This document shows positions 25,496-35,288 of a stretch of 64,000 nucleotides of DNA, in pieces (position 1 is the stretch's first letter; every line of letters begins with the position of its first letter). The position numbers and the translations under genes were made by a program. The stretch comes from JASGTU01 sp963821815 (GTDB lineage: Bacteria > Chloroflexota > Anaerolineae > Caldilineales > Caldilineaceae). Location: positions 62,001 through 126,000 of the forward strand of contig CAWGFG010000006.1 in assembly GCA_963821815.1 (NCBI GenBank), given 5' to 3'. The notes under the pieces were generated by a model. That model was not told the origin of the DNA and did not search any database. It worked only from the letters and a program-made list of their open reading frames with translations.

Positions 25496-28203
25496 TGCTC
25501 ATCCATTCAGTAAAGCTGGAAAACGCCAAGAGCTATCAAGACGGCTACGTAAAGTTTACGCCCGGCGTCAACGCAATTGTAGGCCACAATGGCGCAGGCA
25601 AGAGCACAATTGTTGAAGCCATTGGCCTTGCCATCTTTGATGACCTGCCCTATACGCGGAACGAATTCATTCGCGCCGGTGCAAAGACCGCAGTCATCAC
25701 CGTGGCGTTTGAGAGCAGTCAAGATAGCCGCACGTATGAAGTGGAGCGCCGAATCGGGGGGAGCAACTCCTATTTTGTGTATGATCCCGAAACTGGCTTT
25801 CGCCTCCGTGAAGGTAAAACGGATGTCTGTGATTTCCTGAAAGATCATTTGGGTCTGGATGCTACCGCGAAACTGGAGACGCTATTTCGCGATGCGGTCG
25901 GTGTGCCACAAGGTACATTTACAGCCGCCTTCCAACTTCGCCCCACACCGCGTAAGAGTGTATTCGACCCCTTGCTTCAGGTGCAGGACTATCGTGACGT
26001 CTACGGGAAACTGCGCGAGCCGCTCAACGTACTCAAGGAACGTCATCAACGTATGCAGGTCGAGATTGCTGGGAAGCGCGGTCAACTGATTGCTATCCCG
26101 GAAATCGAGCAGGAGCTGAGTTGCCAGGTAAAGGAGTTGGCTTCCGCTGAAGGTTCGCTTACGGAGCTACAGAAGCAGCTAAGCGAATGGGCAAAGAAGC
26201 GTGAGGAGCTGGAAGCTGTGCGCGAGCAGTTGCAACGGCTGCGCAACGAGATGAGCCAGGTAGAGTTGCGACGGCAGGCGGTCGATCGCGAGCTTTCATC
26301 TGCGTTACAGGCGTTGGTGGACGCCGAAATTGCTGAGAAACTAGTGAAAGAGAATACAGCCGGCTATGAAATCTATGTGGAGGCGCAGGCGCAGCAGAAG
26401 CAACTGGATGAGAAGCTGCGACAGCGGACCGAATTGGAAGCCAAGCGCAACAAGATTGACCAGCAGATTGCCGTAAGCAAGTCGAGCCGGGCACAGATCG
26501 AACAGGAATTGGCATCTATAGAAGAAGCTGTTGCTGTCCTGGCGGAGCTGCGAGAACCGGTGCAGCGACAAGAAAAACTTGAAACTGCACTGCAGCAGGC
26601 TCGCCAGGATGCCACTAAGTACAAGGCGCTGGACGAGCAAGTACAGAATGAAGTAGAAGCGGTGTCACGTATGAGCGCACAGGCTGCCAAGCTAGAAACT
26701 GCGTTCGCCAACATGCAGACGCTCGAAGCGGAAGCCGCTTCATTACGCGAGCAGGGCGATTCTGCGGACAAGACAATGGATGATCTTCGCACCAAGAATG
26801 CGATGATCGAAACGAAAGCAAATGCGCTCAAGGAGCAGGCGGCGACACTTAGCGATATCGCGACGGCTGTATGCCCGATATGTGAGCAGCCTCTAACTGA
26901 CGAACACCGCCAGGAGATGATTCGTCGTAATGAGGAACAAATTGCGGAAATGCGCGCCAGGTACGCTGAGATTCAGCAGCAGATTCGCGCACTGCAAGAG
27001 CAAACATCGCAGGTCCAGCAGCGCTTGCGAGCCGTCGAGGCTGAGATACTGGCGTTACCGCGTGCCACAGAGGTTGAGCGGCGCAAAGCAGAGTTGGTTC
27101 TAGCTCAGCAACTGTTGCAGAACCTGACATTGCAACGAGATGAATTAGCTGGTGTGGAAGGGCGTATAGGCACGATACAGGAAGAGCTTGCGCAGCTTGA
27201 CAACCCAAAACGCCGCTACGAAATTGCGGCGAACCGCGCCGCGCAAAAAGAAAGCATCCTGAACAATCAAACTGTTGTCGAACGAAAACTGAAGGATCTT
27301 CTTGCGCAACATGTAGAGGTTGAACTAGCACTCGAACAGTTTGCCACGCTGGATGCCGCCATGGACGCCTGCGCGGCTGCCATTGAACAGAATGGAGCCG
27401 CCTATCGAATCGTGTTGGGCAATCAGCGATTGGCTCAATCAGTGGACACTCACAAGACAAAAGTCGACGCTGCTGAAGTGCAGAAACACGGTTTACAGGA
27501 GCAGAGCGAATCACTCCAGACGCAGCTCTCCGATGTAGAGCAGCACTTTGATGAGGAGGCGTATCAGCAGGCAAAGCAGGAAGAGCAGACGCATCAAGTG
27601 GAGATGGGTGCACTGCAAACTCGAATTGAAGTGCTACGCCGGCAACAGGATCAGAGCACGAAAGCGCTTCAGCGGTTGCATCAGCTTCATCAGGAAATGG
27701 AAGAGAATGAGCATGCGTTACTGCAGATCGAGAAGCAGACCTCGGCATTGACTAAGGTTCGCGATACGCTGCGCGAAGCGGGTCCCTACGTGACGAGGGT
27801 GCTCATTCAGCAGGTCAGCGGCCTCGCCCGTCGCTACTTCAGCGACATTATGACTGACTGGTCCCGGCATCTTTCGTGGAACGAGGATTATGGCATCACA
27901 CTTGCTGTGGGGCAGCACATTCGAGAATTTGCGCAGCTTTCCGGCGGCGAGCAAATGACGGCGGCGCTCGCTGTTCGGCTAGCCATGTTGCGCGAACTGA
28001 CCAGCATCGACATCGCATTCTTTGACGAGCCAACCGCTAACCTGGATGACGAGCGACGTGATGCGCTTGCCCAGCAGATACTAAAAGTCGAGGGGTTCCG
28101 GCAACTCTTTATCATAAGCCACGATGATACATTTGAGCAGGCGACACAGAACCTCATTCGTGTCGAGCGGAAAAACTGCCAGAGCGTGATTACGACCGCC
28201 TAG
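25495..28203 (+). CDS. SMC-like ATPase subunit, SbcC/Rad50-type
   Basis: ATPase of 902 aa partnering the SbcD-like nuclease. Walker A is GHNGAGKST near residue 35. Long coiled coils (about 170-440 and 490-770) flank a zinc hook C460-P-I-C463, where two molecules join. The C-terminal lobe has LSGGEQMTAALAVRLAM (signature), Walker B IAFFDEPTANLDD and the switch ISHDDTFE. At 902 aa it is shorter than E. coli SbcC (about 1050) and closer to archaeal Rad50. Its last four bases overlap the convergent glycosyltransferase gene. Confidence 0.93.
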   Translation: MLIHSVKLENAKSYQDGYVKFTPGVNAIVGHNGAGKSTIVEAIGLAIFDDLPYTRNEFIRAGAKTAVITVAFESSQDSRTYEVERRIGGSNSYFVYDPETGFRLREGKTDVCDFLKDHLGLDATAKLETLFRDAVGVPQGTFTAAFQLRPTPRKSVFDPLLQVQDYRDVYGKLREPLNVLKERHQRMQVEIAGKRGQLIAIPEIEQELSCQVKELASAEGSLTELQKQLSEWAKKREELEAVREQLQRLRNEMSQVELRRQAVDRELSSALQALVDAEIAEKLVKENTAGYEIYVEAQAQQKQLDEKLRQRTELEAKRNKIDQQIAVSKSSRAQIEQELASIEEAVAVLAELREPVQRQEKLETALQQARQDATKYKALDEQVQNEVEAVSRMSAQAAKLETAFANMQTLEAEAASLREQGDSADKTMDDLRTKNAMIETKANALKEQAATLSDIATAVCPICEQPLTDEHRQEMIRRNEEQIAEMRARYAEIQQQIRALQEQTSQVQQRLRAVEAEILALPRATEVERRKAELVLAQQLLQNLTLQRDELAGVEGRIGTIQEELAQLDNPKRRYEIAANRAAQKESILNNQTVVERKLKDLLAQHVEVELALEQFATLDAAMDACAAAIEQNGAAYRIVLGNQRLAQSVDTHKTKVDAAEVQKHGLQEQSESLQTQLSDVEQHFDEEAYQQAKQEEQTHQVEMGALQTRIEVLRRQQDQSTKALQRLHQLHQEMEENEHALLQIEKQTSALTKVRDTLREAGPYVTRVLIQQVSGLARRYFSDIMTDWSRHLSWNEDYGITLAVGQHIREFAQLSGGEQMTAALAVRLAMLRELTSIDIAFFDEPTANLDDERRDALAQQILKVEGFRQLFIISHDDTFEQATQNLIRVERKNCQSVITTA

Positions 28204-28994
28204 TCGTCGTCCAGGTTGCCGTCCCTCAGTAGATAGACATACGGCATAAAACCGTAGTACCAGGCCAGCCAAATGCATAGCTTCAGCCCGAAGACGCCAT
28301 CGACATAGCCGCGCAATGTGAGGTAGCGACGACGGAACTCGCGCAACGGTTGTAGAATGAAATTGTGCGGCCTTGGGCGGATGTCGTGCTGAGCCAGTAT
28401 GCTGGCTTCGTATTTGGCGTACGCCGGCTGTTTCCGGTGAAAGTGTGCCCAGCTCTCATAGTTGTAATGTAGCAGCGGCTGCGTGAAATAGGCCTCTTCA
28501 CCCTCTACACGTACGATCTCGTGCACTTCACGTTCAGCAACGTAGGCCGTGTGTCCACGTCGCAGCAGCCGCAATTGATAGTCCGGCCAATAACCGGCGC
28601 CGCGTACTTCTGTCCCTGCAATGCAATTGCGTCTGGGCAGCCACGCTCCGTTTATCTCATCATTCTTGAGAGCCAGAAAGTCAAGCAATTCTAGCCCGAG
28701 CGCGGCGGTCATGCGCTCATCCGCATCCACGAATAGAATCCACTCCGCAGCAATGGCATCGAGCGCCGCTTGACGTTGTGCTGCATAGTTGTCGAACGGA
28801 CGATAAACGACTTGTGCGCCACATCGCCTGGCAATGTCTCGTGTATCGTCGGTGCTGCCCGAATCCCAGACAATGATGGCGTCTACCCACGGCGTAAGGC
28901 TGTTGATACACGCCGCAATGTTGTTGGCTTCGTTGCGCGTGAGGATTACCGCGGAAACTTCAGTCCTAGGCTCTCCGTAAGATCGTTGACTCAT
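28200..28994 (-). CDS. Glycosyltransferase family 2, WaaE/KdtX-like
   Basis: GT-A glycosyltransferase of 264 aa: VSAVILTRNEANNIAACI, IIVWDSGSTDDT, WILFVDADERM (the DxD), and then the acceptor part with GYWPDYQLRLLRRG and VHEIV. This is the LpsA/WaaE-like pattern of enzymes that add a sugar to lipid-linked or surface glycans. The C-terminus has a hydrophobic stretch (LKLCIWLAWYYGF) likely to touch the membrane. It is the last gene of the minus-strand glycosylation cluster, one base after the upstream GT2 stop. Its end overlaps the convergent rad50-type gene by four bases. Confidence 0.88.
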   Translation of the reverse strand: MSQRSYGEPRTEVSAVILTRNEANNIAACINSLTPWVDAIIVWDSGSTDDTRDIARRCGAQVVYRPFDNYAAQRQAALDAIAAEWILFVDADERMTAALGLELLDFLALKNDEINGAWLPRRNCIAGTEVRGAGYWPDYQLRLLRRGHTAYVAEREVHEIVRVEGEEAYFTQPLLHYNYESWAHFHRKQPAYAKYEASILAQHDIRPRPHNFILQPLREFRRRYLTLRGYVDGVFGLKLCIWLAWYYGFMPYVYLLRDGNLDDD

Positions 28995-28995
28995 C

Positions 28996-29991
28996 TCACA
29001 GGCTCATCACGGTCTTGTATGCAGCTATCTCGGTTGCCGCATCTTGGCCTGTTGTGTCGCCTTGGGCGAACGAGCGCCAAGCCATACGCGTGCGATAACC
29101 GAATACCATGCGCAGAATCACGCGCACGAGCAGTAAATGGCCGGGAAAGTAGCGTCGCCGGTGTTTGCGATAGAAGCGCAGCCGACTGCGCCACAGGTTC
29201 AGGAAAGATGGCCACGGTGTTTGCCGGCTGGACTGCGCTTCGTGATGGACTACATGCGCCTGCGGCGCAGCATAGACGCGCCATCCAGCCTGCTGCGCAC
29301 GTACACACCAGTCCATCTCCTCGCAGTACATGAAGTAGCCTTCGTCCAAGCCGCCGATTTGCAGTAGCGTCTCCCCACGCATTATCAACGTCGCGCCGAG
29401 CACGAAATCGACCTCGAACGGTGCATGCCCCGCCCAGAGTCGATCAGAATATCGGCCGTTTAGCTGTGAATCAGTAAGACGATGACTGCCCGGCACCTTC
29501 TCAACCGGCAGCAGGTCCAGCAACAGCTGCGCCAGCGTTGGGAACCTAAACGCACCATGCTGGAACGTGCTATCCGCATACTCCAGGTGCGCGCCACAGG
29601 CGCCGGCATCCGGCGTCCGGCTCAGACAAGCCGTCAGTTTTCCCAAGGCGTCATCCGTCACGAAAGCATCGGGATTGAGCAACAGCACGAAATCCGGCGT
29701 CTTCACAAGGGCTGGCGCACTTGCAGGGTACGTACTGAAGCCGAGCGTTGCCAAGGCTATATTATTGGCGCGTGTGAATCCTAAGTTGTCCTGCAGCGAC
29801 ATGAGTTGTACCTGGGGATACTCCGTCGCCACCATGGCTGCACTACCATCCGCACTGGCGTTATCCACCACAACAATACGCAGGTCATCCTCGTCCAGGC
29901 CGGATGCATGTGCAGACCTATATACGCTGTGCAACGACTGCCGGAGTAACTGGACGGTGTTGTAGCTGACGATGATGACAGCAAGTTTCAT
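28996..29991 (-). CDS. Glycosyltransferase family 2
   Basis: GT2 enzyme of 331 aa related to the one at 18378: AVIIVSYNTVQLLRQSL, VVVDNASADGS, NLGFTRANNIAL, LLLNPDAFV (the DxD equivalent), and GATLIMRGETL plus GYFMYCEEMDWCVRAQQAGW with the conserved catalytic EE. Residues beyond 270 are basic and probably membrane-associated. The gene lies in the cluster with GT39 and YbhN-like genes, which suggests assembly of a surface polysaccharide or glycolipid. Donor sugar unknown. Confidence 0.9.
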   Translation of the reverse strand: MKLAVIIVSYNTVQLLRQSLHSVYRSAHASGLDEDDLRIVVVDNASADGSAAMVATEYPQVQLMSLQDNLGFTRANNIALATLGFSTYPASAPALVKTPDFVLLLNPDAFVTDDALGKLTACLSRTPDAGACGAHLEYADSTFQHGAFRFPTLAQLLLDLLPVEKVPGSHRLTDSQLNGRYSDRLWAGHAPFEVDFVLGATLIMRGETLLQIGGLDEGYFMYCEEMDWCVRAQQAGWRVYAAPQAHVVHHEAQSSRQTPWPSFLNLWRSRLRFYRKHRRRYFPGHLLLVRVILRMVFGYRTRMAWRSFAQGDTTGQDAATEIAAYKTVMSL

Positions 29992-30059
29992 GTGTAGGAT
30001 GCCCGTGCGCTCAATTGTTTAGTGTGTACACTGATATGAAGAAGTGGAGTTTGAGCGAG

Positions 30060-31382
30060 CTACGGAACGCCCACGTCTACCGTAACTCGATCAACATAGT
30101 TATTCTCGACGCCAACCATCTCATGAATGAGTCCGGCCCACCAGTATAGCGTACCCGATGGCGGCGGCTCATCGATTTGGATACAACCGCTAACTTGCCC
30201 CGATTTACCCGGCATGAGATACCACTGGTCAACGCCGTCAATAATGCGCTTCTCAAGGTCTTCTTGTCTGCCGACTGCCCACCGATAAGGGAAGTCGATG
30301 CCAGTAGTGTCGTAATTGATGCCAAATCGCCACACGCCGGCCTGTTGAAACCATTCTTCGTGGCCATCAGCCGCCAACGTATTGTAGTTCTCGGCAAAGG
30401 TATACTCTTGTCCTGGCCAGGGACCTGTCGTGCGGATGGGAACTGTACCTTCGTTGGTGACTACGGCTGTGAAGCAGAGCGTCTGGCCAAGCGGTACGCT
30501 GACCACGCGGTTTACCTCGCCTACCCAATCGATTTCGCCCTGGGCAATGTCGGCGCGCGGTTTGCCGCCCTCTTCAATGGTAAGCTGCTGGCTCACCTTG
30601 ACCGAATTGCCCGCGCTGTCGCGCGCTTCACCTACAATTTGATAGGTTCCGTCTTCCGGCGGCTCCGCATTCAAATCAACGCCGCCTTCATAGCGATACT
30701 CGTGATATCCCTTTTCCGTTGGTTTGGCTACACCGGGTTCTTCCGCGATGGGCACCTTAAAATCGACGTCGTTCTTGTCGGTGAGGTAGATGCTGATGGC
30801 GTCCACATCTTTGGTGAGGTAATAGCTAATGCTGACCCAGTCGTCGCGCAGGCCGTCTTGATTGGGCCTAAATACCTGCGGTACTACCGCGAAGTTGTGT
30901 AGTTCGGGCACTTCAGTGTCCGCGTTTGCCAACGTGATATCTCCGGAAGCCGTCTCGGTGCTGCCATCCTCAGTTGTAGCCTTAATGTACCAGGTGTACT
31001 CGCCGTCTGGCAGCACTTGACTGAGGATTTCCTGCGTACCAAATTCGCTCTCTATCACCTTCTTTTCGTCAACGCCGCCGCCCCAGAATACATTGTAATC
31101 TCCAGCAGATCGGCGGCGCGAATCTCGAAAGTAGAAGCGCTCACCGGCTTTGTTTTCGAAATAGATGGAAACATCCGCAGGACGACGAAGGCTGTACTGG
31201 ATTTCGGTTATGTCATTGTTGCCGTCCGCATTGGGACTTATCTCCGACGGACTGACCAGCACATTATACAGGACCGATCCAACGGGCACATCCAGCCTGC
31301 CACAGGCGCTGACTATCAGAGCCAGAGCAGAAAGCAGCAGCACGGCAACGATTCGACGGTGGAAGGAGTAGTTTTGGTCCAT
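30060..31382 (-). CDS. Lipoprotein with FlgD-type Ig-like repeats
   Basis: Exported lipoprotein of 440 aa. The signal peptide ends in the lipobox IVSAC with the lipidated cysteine at C27. The mature part holds two immunoglobulin-like modules of the FlgD_ig kind: SPNADGNNDITEIQYSLRRP with FWGGGVDEKK at about 45-150, and RPNQDGLRDDWVSISYYLTK with DGTYQIVGEARDSAGN at about 165-270. A further beta-rich domain of unknown type follows. Such modules bind or scaffold surface structures. It sits between two GT2 genes and a GT39 gene, so it may take part in, or be a target of, the glycosylation encoded there. No enzymatic motif is seen. Confidence 0.75.
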   Translation of the reverse strand: MDQNYSFHRRIVAVLLLSALALIVSACGRLDVPVGSVLYNVLVSPSEISPNADGNNDITEIQYSLRRPADVSIYFENKAGERFYFRDSRRRSAGDYNVFWGGGVDEKKVIESEFGTQEILSQVLPDGEYTWYIKATTEDGSTETASGDITLANADTEVPELHNFAVVPQVFRPNQDGLRDDWVSISYYLTKDVDAISIYLTDKNDVDFKVPIAEEPGVAKPTEKGYHEYRYEGGVDLNAEPPEDGTYQIVGEARDSAGNSVKVSQQLTIEEGGKPRADIAQGEIDWVGEVNRVVSVPLGQTLCFTAVVTNEGTVPIRTTGPWPGQEYTFAENYNTLAADGHEEWFQQAGVWRFGINYDTTGIDFPYRWAVGRQEDLEKRIIDGVDQWYLMPGKSGQVSGCIQIDEPPPSGTLYWWAGLIHEMVGVENNYVDRVTVDVGVP

Positions 31383-31454
31383 TGCTATGAGTCTATCAGA
31401 TGGGTCTATCTCGGCAAAGAGTCAGGAGTCTTCAATGCGTGAGGAGTTTGCGCA

Positions 31455-33884
31455 CTATTTGGCCAGTACGGTGATTGGTTGGCGGATGTGATCGTAGCCT
31501 GTGGTTGACAAACTGATGTCCAGTACATACTCTCCCGGCGCTAGGTTCTCCGTTTGCAGCGCCAATAGCGTTCGCATCTGTTCATCGTCCGGCCAAAGAT
31601 GTGTCGGCAGGGAGGAGAGCGTGATCACCTCCTCGCGTGCGACTTCATGCGAAGCGGCATGCCGCCACTGGACAACCAACTGATAGTCGTCGATGGGTTT
31701 CTCTTCGCCGTACCAATGCATCTCCACTGGTACTAACTCACCTTGCACGACTTCGGTTCCCGCTGCAGTGAGCTCGGCGAAGAACTCCTGGGCCAACTCG
31801 ACATACGTATCAAAGCTCATCTCATCCGGACCTTCGGACGGCTGCTCGAGCGTGAACTCAAACTCAGCCTGGTCGTTCATCGGCTGCCCAGCAGGATTCA
31901 TTATCTGAACTAGCTGCATAGCGCCTTCTCCACCCTCATCACGAGCATAGACGCGCAAGGTCAAGCTGTAGTCGTTGGGCAGCGCTCCGGCGCCAATCCA
32001 GTCATCGGCAGGAATGCGTCCCACATTGATTTGATTCGGCTGCCAGCGGAAAGCCGGGTACTCATATCCGGCCAACCGTTGGTCCGTCAACTGCTGCATG
32101 AGCAGACCGTCGTCAGTGTTGGTCTCACCTGTCACGTATAGGTCCGGCAACTGACTTTCGACGCCCGGGTGCGCCTGCCACATCAGGATGAGATCGTCTT
32201 CGTCAGTAATGTCGTATGCCAGCAAATCGACTAGATTCCCGAAGTTGACTACTTCATCCGATGATGGGTTAGGCAAATCAAGCATCTTGCTCGTGTCGAT
32301 CTCGTCGAAATGCCGCAGCTGTAGCTGCCAGTATTTTGGTTTGACGCGCAGTTCGTTTCCTGCCAGCTCAAGCTGCAGCGGAACGATGCCCATTGGGTCT
32401 ACGACCTCGCCCTGCCATTCCACCAGCCACGCATGGCCACCGTCCACTAGAGCGGTGCGCAGGCTCTCGTTGCTTTCCACCAGGTCGACCACTCGGTTCA
32501 CATCCAGAATCTCGATGTCCGGTACGCGGATCGTCGGTAAATCTCCCGCATAGTAGTCCCAAACCGGCCAGCTGTGCCCGCTGAGCAATACGAACTGATT
32601 GTGTTCCGAATCCTCGTCGCCTTGATAGACGAGGTCATTGCGTATGTAATCAACCAGCTCACGCCATTCGGCCTTGGTGAAGGCTGAATCTGTGTACCAG
32701 CTATAGGTAGCGTAGAAAAAGGGCGCCACCAGCAAGACGACAACTGCCGTGGTTGCCAGCGACCGACGCCATGAATGCGGGTTCGCTGTTTCAGTTTGCA
32801 TCCCTGTTGCAGCCGGTGAGATAAGTTCTGCCAGGCCGCCAGACCACAGCAGGAGCAGGCCGGGGAGGGCGACCATCACGTACCGTGCGTTGAACTTTGG
32901 CGCGAACGACGCCAGGAACAGTACAGCGGCGATTGGCGCTATGGTCCACGTGATACCATACAGCGCTGTCCGGTACTGTCGTGGATTGCGCCAGATGAGT
33001 CTCGCAACCAGAAAGAGCGTTAACAATAGCATGGGCGGAATCAACCACACCGCCTGTCCCTCGCGCATGGTTTCGCCGCCGACAAAGCTGACGCCGATAT
33101 GCCGTATCGCGAGCTGCAAATCAAAGACGCCGTCCCAGTAGCTGGCATCGACGTGCAGCCGCGTCAGCAGCGTGTTCAGCCAGGGCGCGTAGAGCAGCAG
33201 CACAATGACATTGGCTGCAACGAAGCCACCGAGCGTGCCCTTCTTTGCCTGGTGCATATTGTCTGCCGCTGCAGGACGGTTGCGCAGCCAGGGCAGCATA
33301 ACTAACTGGCTGCCATAGAACGCCAGTCCGAGTGCGGCCAAGACGAAGAACGCAAAATAGTGGGTGTAGACGGCGGAGGCGGCTACAATGATATAGAGAA
33401 CCAGCAACAATAGCGTATGCGATTGCCGCTCCAGCCGCACAACGATGACGCCCAGCAGAATGCACAATGCAATGAGCATGGCATACATGCGCGCTTCCTG
33501 GCTATAGTAGACAAGCAACGGATGTATGGCCGCGAGGGCTGCAGCCAGCACAGCCGCCTGCTTCCGCCGCGTCAAAGCGTAGGCCAAGGCCGCCATTAGA
33601 GGGATGGCAAGCGTGCCGAAAAAGGCCGATGGGAATCGCAAGCTCCATTCGCTCCAGCCTGCCAGCCGGCCCCAGGCCGATACAACATAATAATAAAGTG
33701 GCGGCTGGATATCATTGGCTGTCCAGCGCGTCAATTCGGCCAGGCCGCGCTGCGCGATAGCGGCTGTTACGCCTTCGTCATACCAAAGACTTTGCGCACC
33801 TAGCGTGTATACTCTTAGTGCGAACGACGCCAGTGTAATCACCAGCAGCCAGGCGCGAGTAGAGGTCAACGATAGCCTGCGCAT
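31455..33884 (-). CDS. Glycosyltransferase family 39 (PMT/ArnT-like) membrane protein
   Basis: Polytopic GT-C enzyme of 809 aa that uses polyprenyl-phosphate sugars on the outer face of the membrane. The hallmark is in loop 1: SLWYDEGVTAAIAQRG with the acidic D-E pair, followed by WTANDIQPPLYYYV. About eleven to thirteen helices cover residues 10-410. The C-terminal 400 residues form a soluble, extracytoplasmic domain with no motif I know; this is longer than in ArnT (550 aa). It starts two bases after the stop of the YbhN-like gene, so both are in one operon. The acceptor is unknown. Confidence 0.85.
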   Translation of the reverse strand: MRRLSLTSTRAWLLVITLASFALRVYTLGAQSLWYDEGVTAAIAQRGLAELTRWTANDIQPPLYYYVVSAWGRLAGWSEWSLRFPSAFFGTLAIPLMAALAYALTRRKQAAVLAAALAAIHPLLVYYSQEARMYAMLIALCILLGVIVVRLERQSHTLLLLVLYIIVAASAVYTHYFAFFVLAALGLAFYGSQLVMLPWLRNRPAAADNMHQAKKGTLGGFVAANVIVLLLYAPWLNTLLTRLHVDASYWDGVFDLQLAIRHIGVSFVGGETMREGQAVWLIPPMLLLTLFLVARLIWRNPRQYRTALYGITWTIAPIAAVLFLASFAPKFNARYVMVALPGLLLLWSGGLAELISPAATGMQTETANPHSWRRSLATTAVVVLLVAPFFYATYSWYTDSAFTKAEWRELVDYIRNDLVYQGDEDSEHNQFVLLSGHSWPVWDYYAGDLPTIRVPDIEILDVNRVVDLVESNESLRTALVDGGHAWLVEWQGEVVDPMGIVPLQLELAGNELRVKPKYWQLQLRHFDEIDTSKMLDLPNPSSDEVVNFGNLVDLLAYDITDEDDLILMWQAHPGVESQLPDLYVTGETNTDDGLLMQQLTDQRLAGYEYPAFRWQPNQINVGRIPADDWIGAGALPNDYSLTLRVYARDEGGEGAMQLVQIMNPAGQPMNDQAEFEFTLEQPSEGPDEMSFDTYVELAQEFFAELTAAGTEVVQGELVPVEMHWYGEEKPIDDYQLVVQWRHAASHEVAREEVITLSSLPTHLWPDDEQMRTLLALQTENLAPGEYVLDISLSTTGYDHIRQPITVLAK

Positions 33885-33886
33885 GA

Positions 33887-34897
33887 TTAGGAAGCGGCGC
33901 CTTTTTCGGGGTCAGCCACGCCGCCGGATGCCGCGTTTGGCGTATCGCTCGCCACGTTGTCAACCGACTGTGCGCGTTCGAAGGGTGCGCTGATAAGCGC
34001 CAACACGAGCTCTCCCAGTGCTGTGAATGCGCGCATAGCCAGAGCGGCGACAGCCACGACGCTGCCGGCTAGCACCGGCGAGAGCAACAACATGAAGGCG
34101 CCTTCGCGTACGCCGAAGCCGCTAGGCGTGATCAGGCTCAGGAAGCCGACCGCGTACGCAATTGGATAGGAGATGACCAACACGGCAATAAGCTGCGTGC
34201 TTAGCGCGGGCAATTCTGCAATGCTCAGCGTGAAGACGGCGAACGTGACGCCCCATAGAGTCCAGTTCACGATTGCCGCCAGTACCAGCAACAACAAGCT
34301 GACGCTGCTGAACGTCGTCTGCATGGCTGGTCGCCTGAAGCGGGTCAAGAGCATATTGAGGAGCCCAATCAGCCATTTGGGTCGCAAGATGAAGATGGCA
34401 ACAGGAACAACAAGTAGCACGACCAACCAGACGGGAAACCCGCTGAAGTAGGATGTCAGGAAGCCGCCGATCGCGCCGAGCCATAGATAGAGCGCGAGAA
34501 ATGGCGCCGCAGCAAGAAGAATTACCGCTTGATAGAAGAGTATGCTCGTAATGGTGACCTCAGGCGCCACACCGTACCGTGCACAGTAAACGGTCATGCT
34601 GAGCGGCTGCCAAATGTTACCAGGTATGTAGCGCAGAACGGCGCTGAGAAACCAAATCCGGAAGGATGGCGCATAGGCCAGTTCGCCGCCCATGCGATGT
34701 AGAATGCGTCGCCAAATCTCCACTTCCATGGCCCAGGTCAACAACAAGAGCGCAACGCTTGACAATAGCAGCGCGGGAAGAATACGCCATGGATACGCCC
34801 GTAGCGTCGACCACTGGCTGGCCAGAAAGTATACAACGGTCGCGATTGCGAGCGCGAAAAATACTGGCTGTGCGATTCGAAGCGCTTTTTTCCACAT
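33887..34897 (-). CDS. Flippase-like membrane protein, YbhN/AglD family
   Basis: Integral membrane protein of 336 aa with about eight helices, of the lysylphosphatidylglycerol-synthase TM-region family (UPF0104). The typical internal blocks are RYIPGNIWQPLSM and LSLITPSGFGVREGAFMLLL. Members are thought to move or flip polyprenyl-linked sugars or lipids; this is suggested rather than proven. The C-terminal 30 residues are hydrophilic. It is the first gene of the minus-strand cluster running to 28200 (GT39, lipoprotein, two GT2s), which fits supply of a lipid-linked sugar to the GT39 enzyme. Confidence 0.82.
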   Translation of the reverse strand: MWKKALRIAQPVFFALAIATVVYFLASQWSTLRAYPWRILPALLLSSVALLLLTWAMEVEIWRRILHRMGGELAYAPSFRIWFLSAVLRYIPGNIWQPLSMTVYCARYGVAPEVTITSILFYQAVILLAAAPFLALYLWLGAIGGFLTSYFSGFPVWLVVLLVVPVAIFILRPKWLIGLLNMLLTRFRRPAMQTTFSSVSLLLLVLAAIVNWTLWGVTFAVFTLSIAELPALSTQLIAVLVISYPIAYAVGFLSLITPSGFGVREGAFMLLLSPVLAGSVVAVAALAMRAFTALGELVLALISAPFERAQSVDNVASDTPNAASGGVADPEKGAAS

Positions 34898-35164
34898 GCT
34901 CTGTTTGGCTGCTACTTGCTCGTCGATGTCTGCCTATACTCCCGGAGAACTCCAATGATATACGTTCTCAGCAACGCTCATGCTGCGCTCAATTGTCCGC
35001 TGAAATCCACGACAACATGTGTACGGAATCTACCATGAAGCACATCATATAGCGAATATGTAGCCGATCGGGAACGTTCACTAATGTGATATCAAGCGGG
35101 AGATCCAGGCCCGGCGTCGACTCGGTTCGCATCAACCTTAACAGTCGCACAAAGCACAATTCTG

Positions 35165-35193
35165 TTGACACCAGTCTGCGGCAATGGCATAAT
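35165..35193 (+). promoter_or_regulatory. Sigma70-type promoter of glnS
   Basis: TTGACA (35165-35170), 17-bp spacer, CATAAT (35188-35193). The predicted start near 35200 coincides with the beginning of the inverted repeat of the leader. Confidence 0.7.
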
Positions 35194-35201
35194 TCTTGAC
35201 A

Positions 35202-35288
35202 ATAATAACGTGCATGGCGCTGGTTCGCGCACGGCAGATCTCACAATACCCACGTACGATTGAGATGCGGCAAAGTTCACGTTATTAT
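35202..35288 (+). ncRNA. Candidate structured 5' leader of glnS
   Basis: ATAATAACGTG (35202-35212) is the exact complement of CACGTTATTAT (35278-35288), an 11-bp closing stem. Inside lie GCGC-tggttc-GCGC (35217-35230) and ATCTCA/TGAGAT (35238-35243 with 35261-35266), giving a possible three-way junction. It begins at the predicted transcription start of glnS. I find no T-box consensus. The structure is read by eye and may be chance. Confidence 0.35.

Noticed and set aside
26849..27748. 299-codon open frame on the minus strand inside the rad50-type gene
   Set aside because: It is antisense to a strongly supported gene, has low-complexity A/L/P/S content and no recognisable family.
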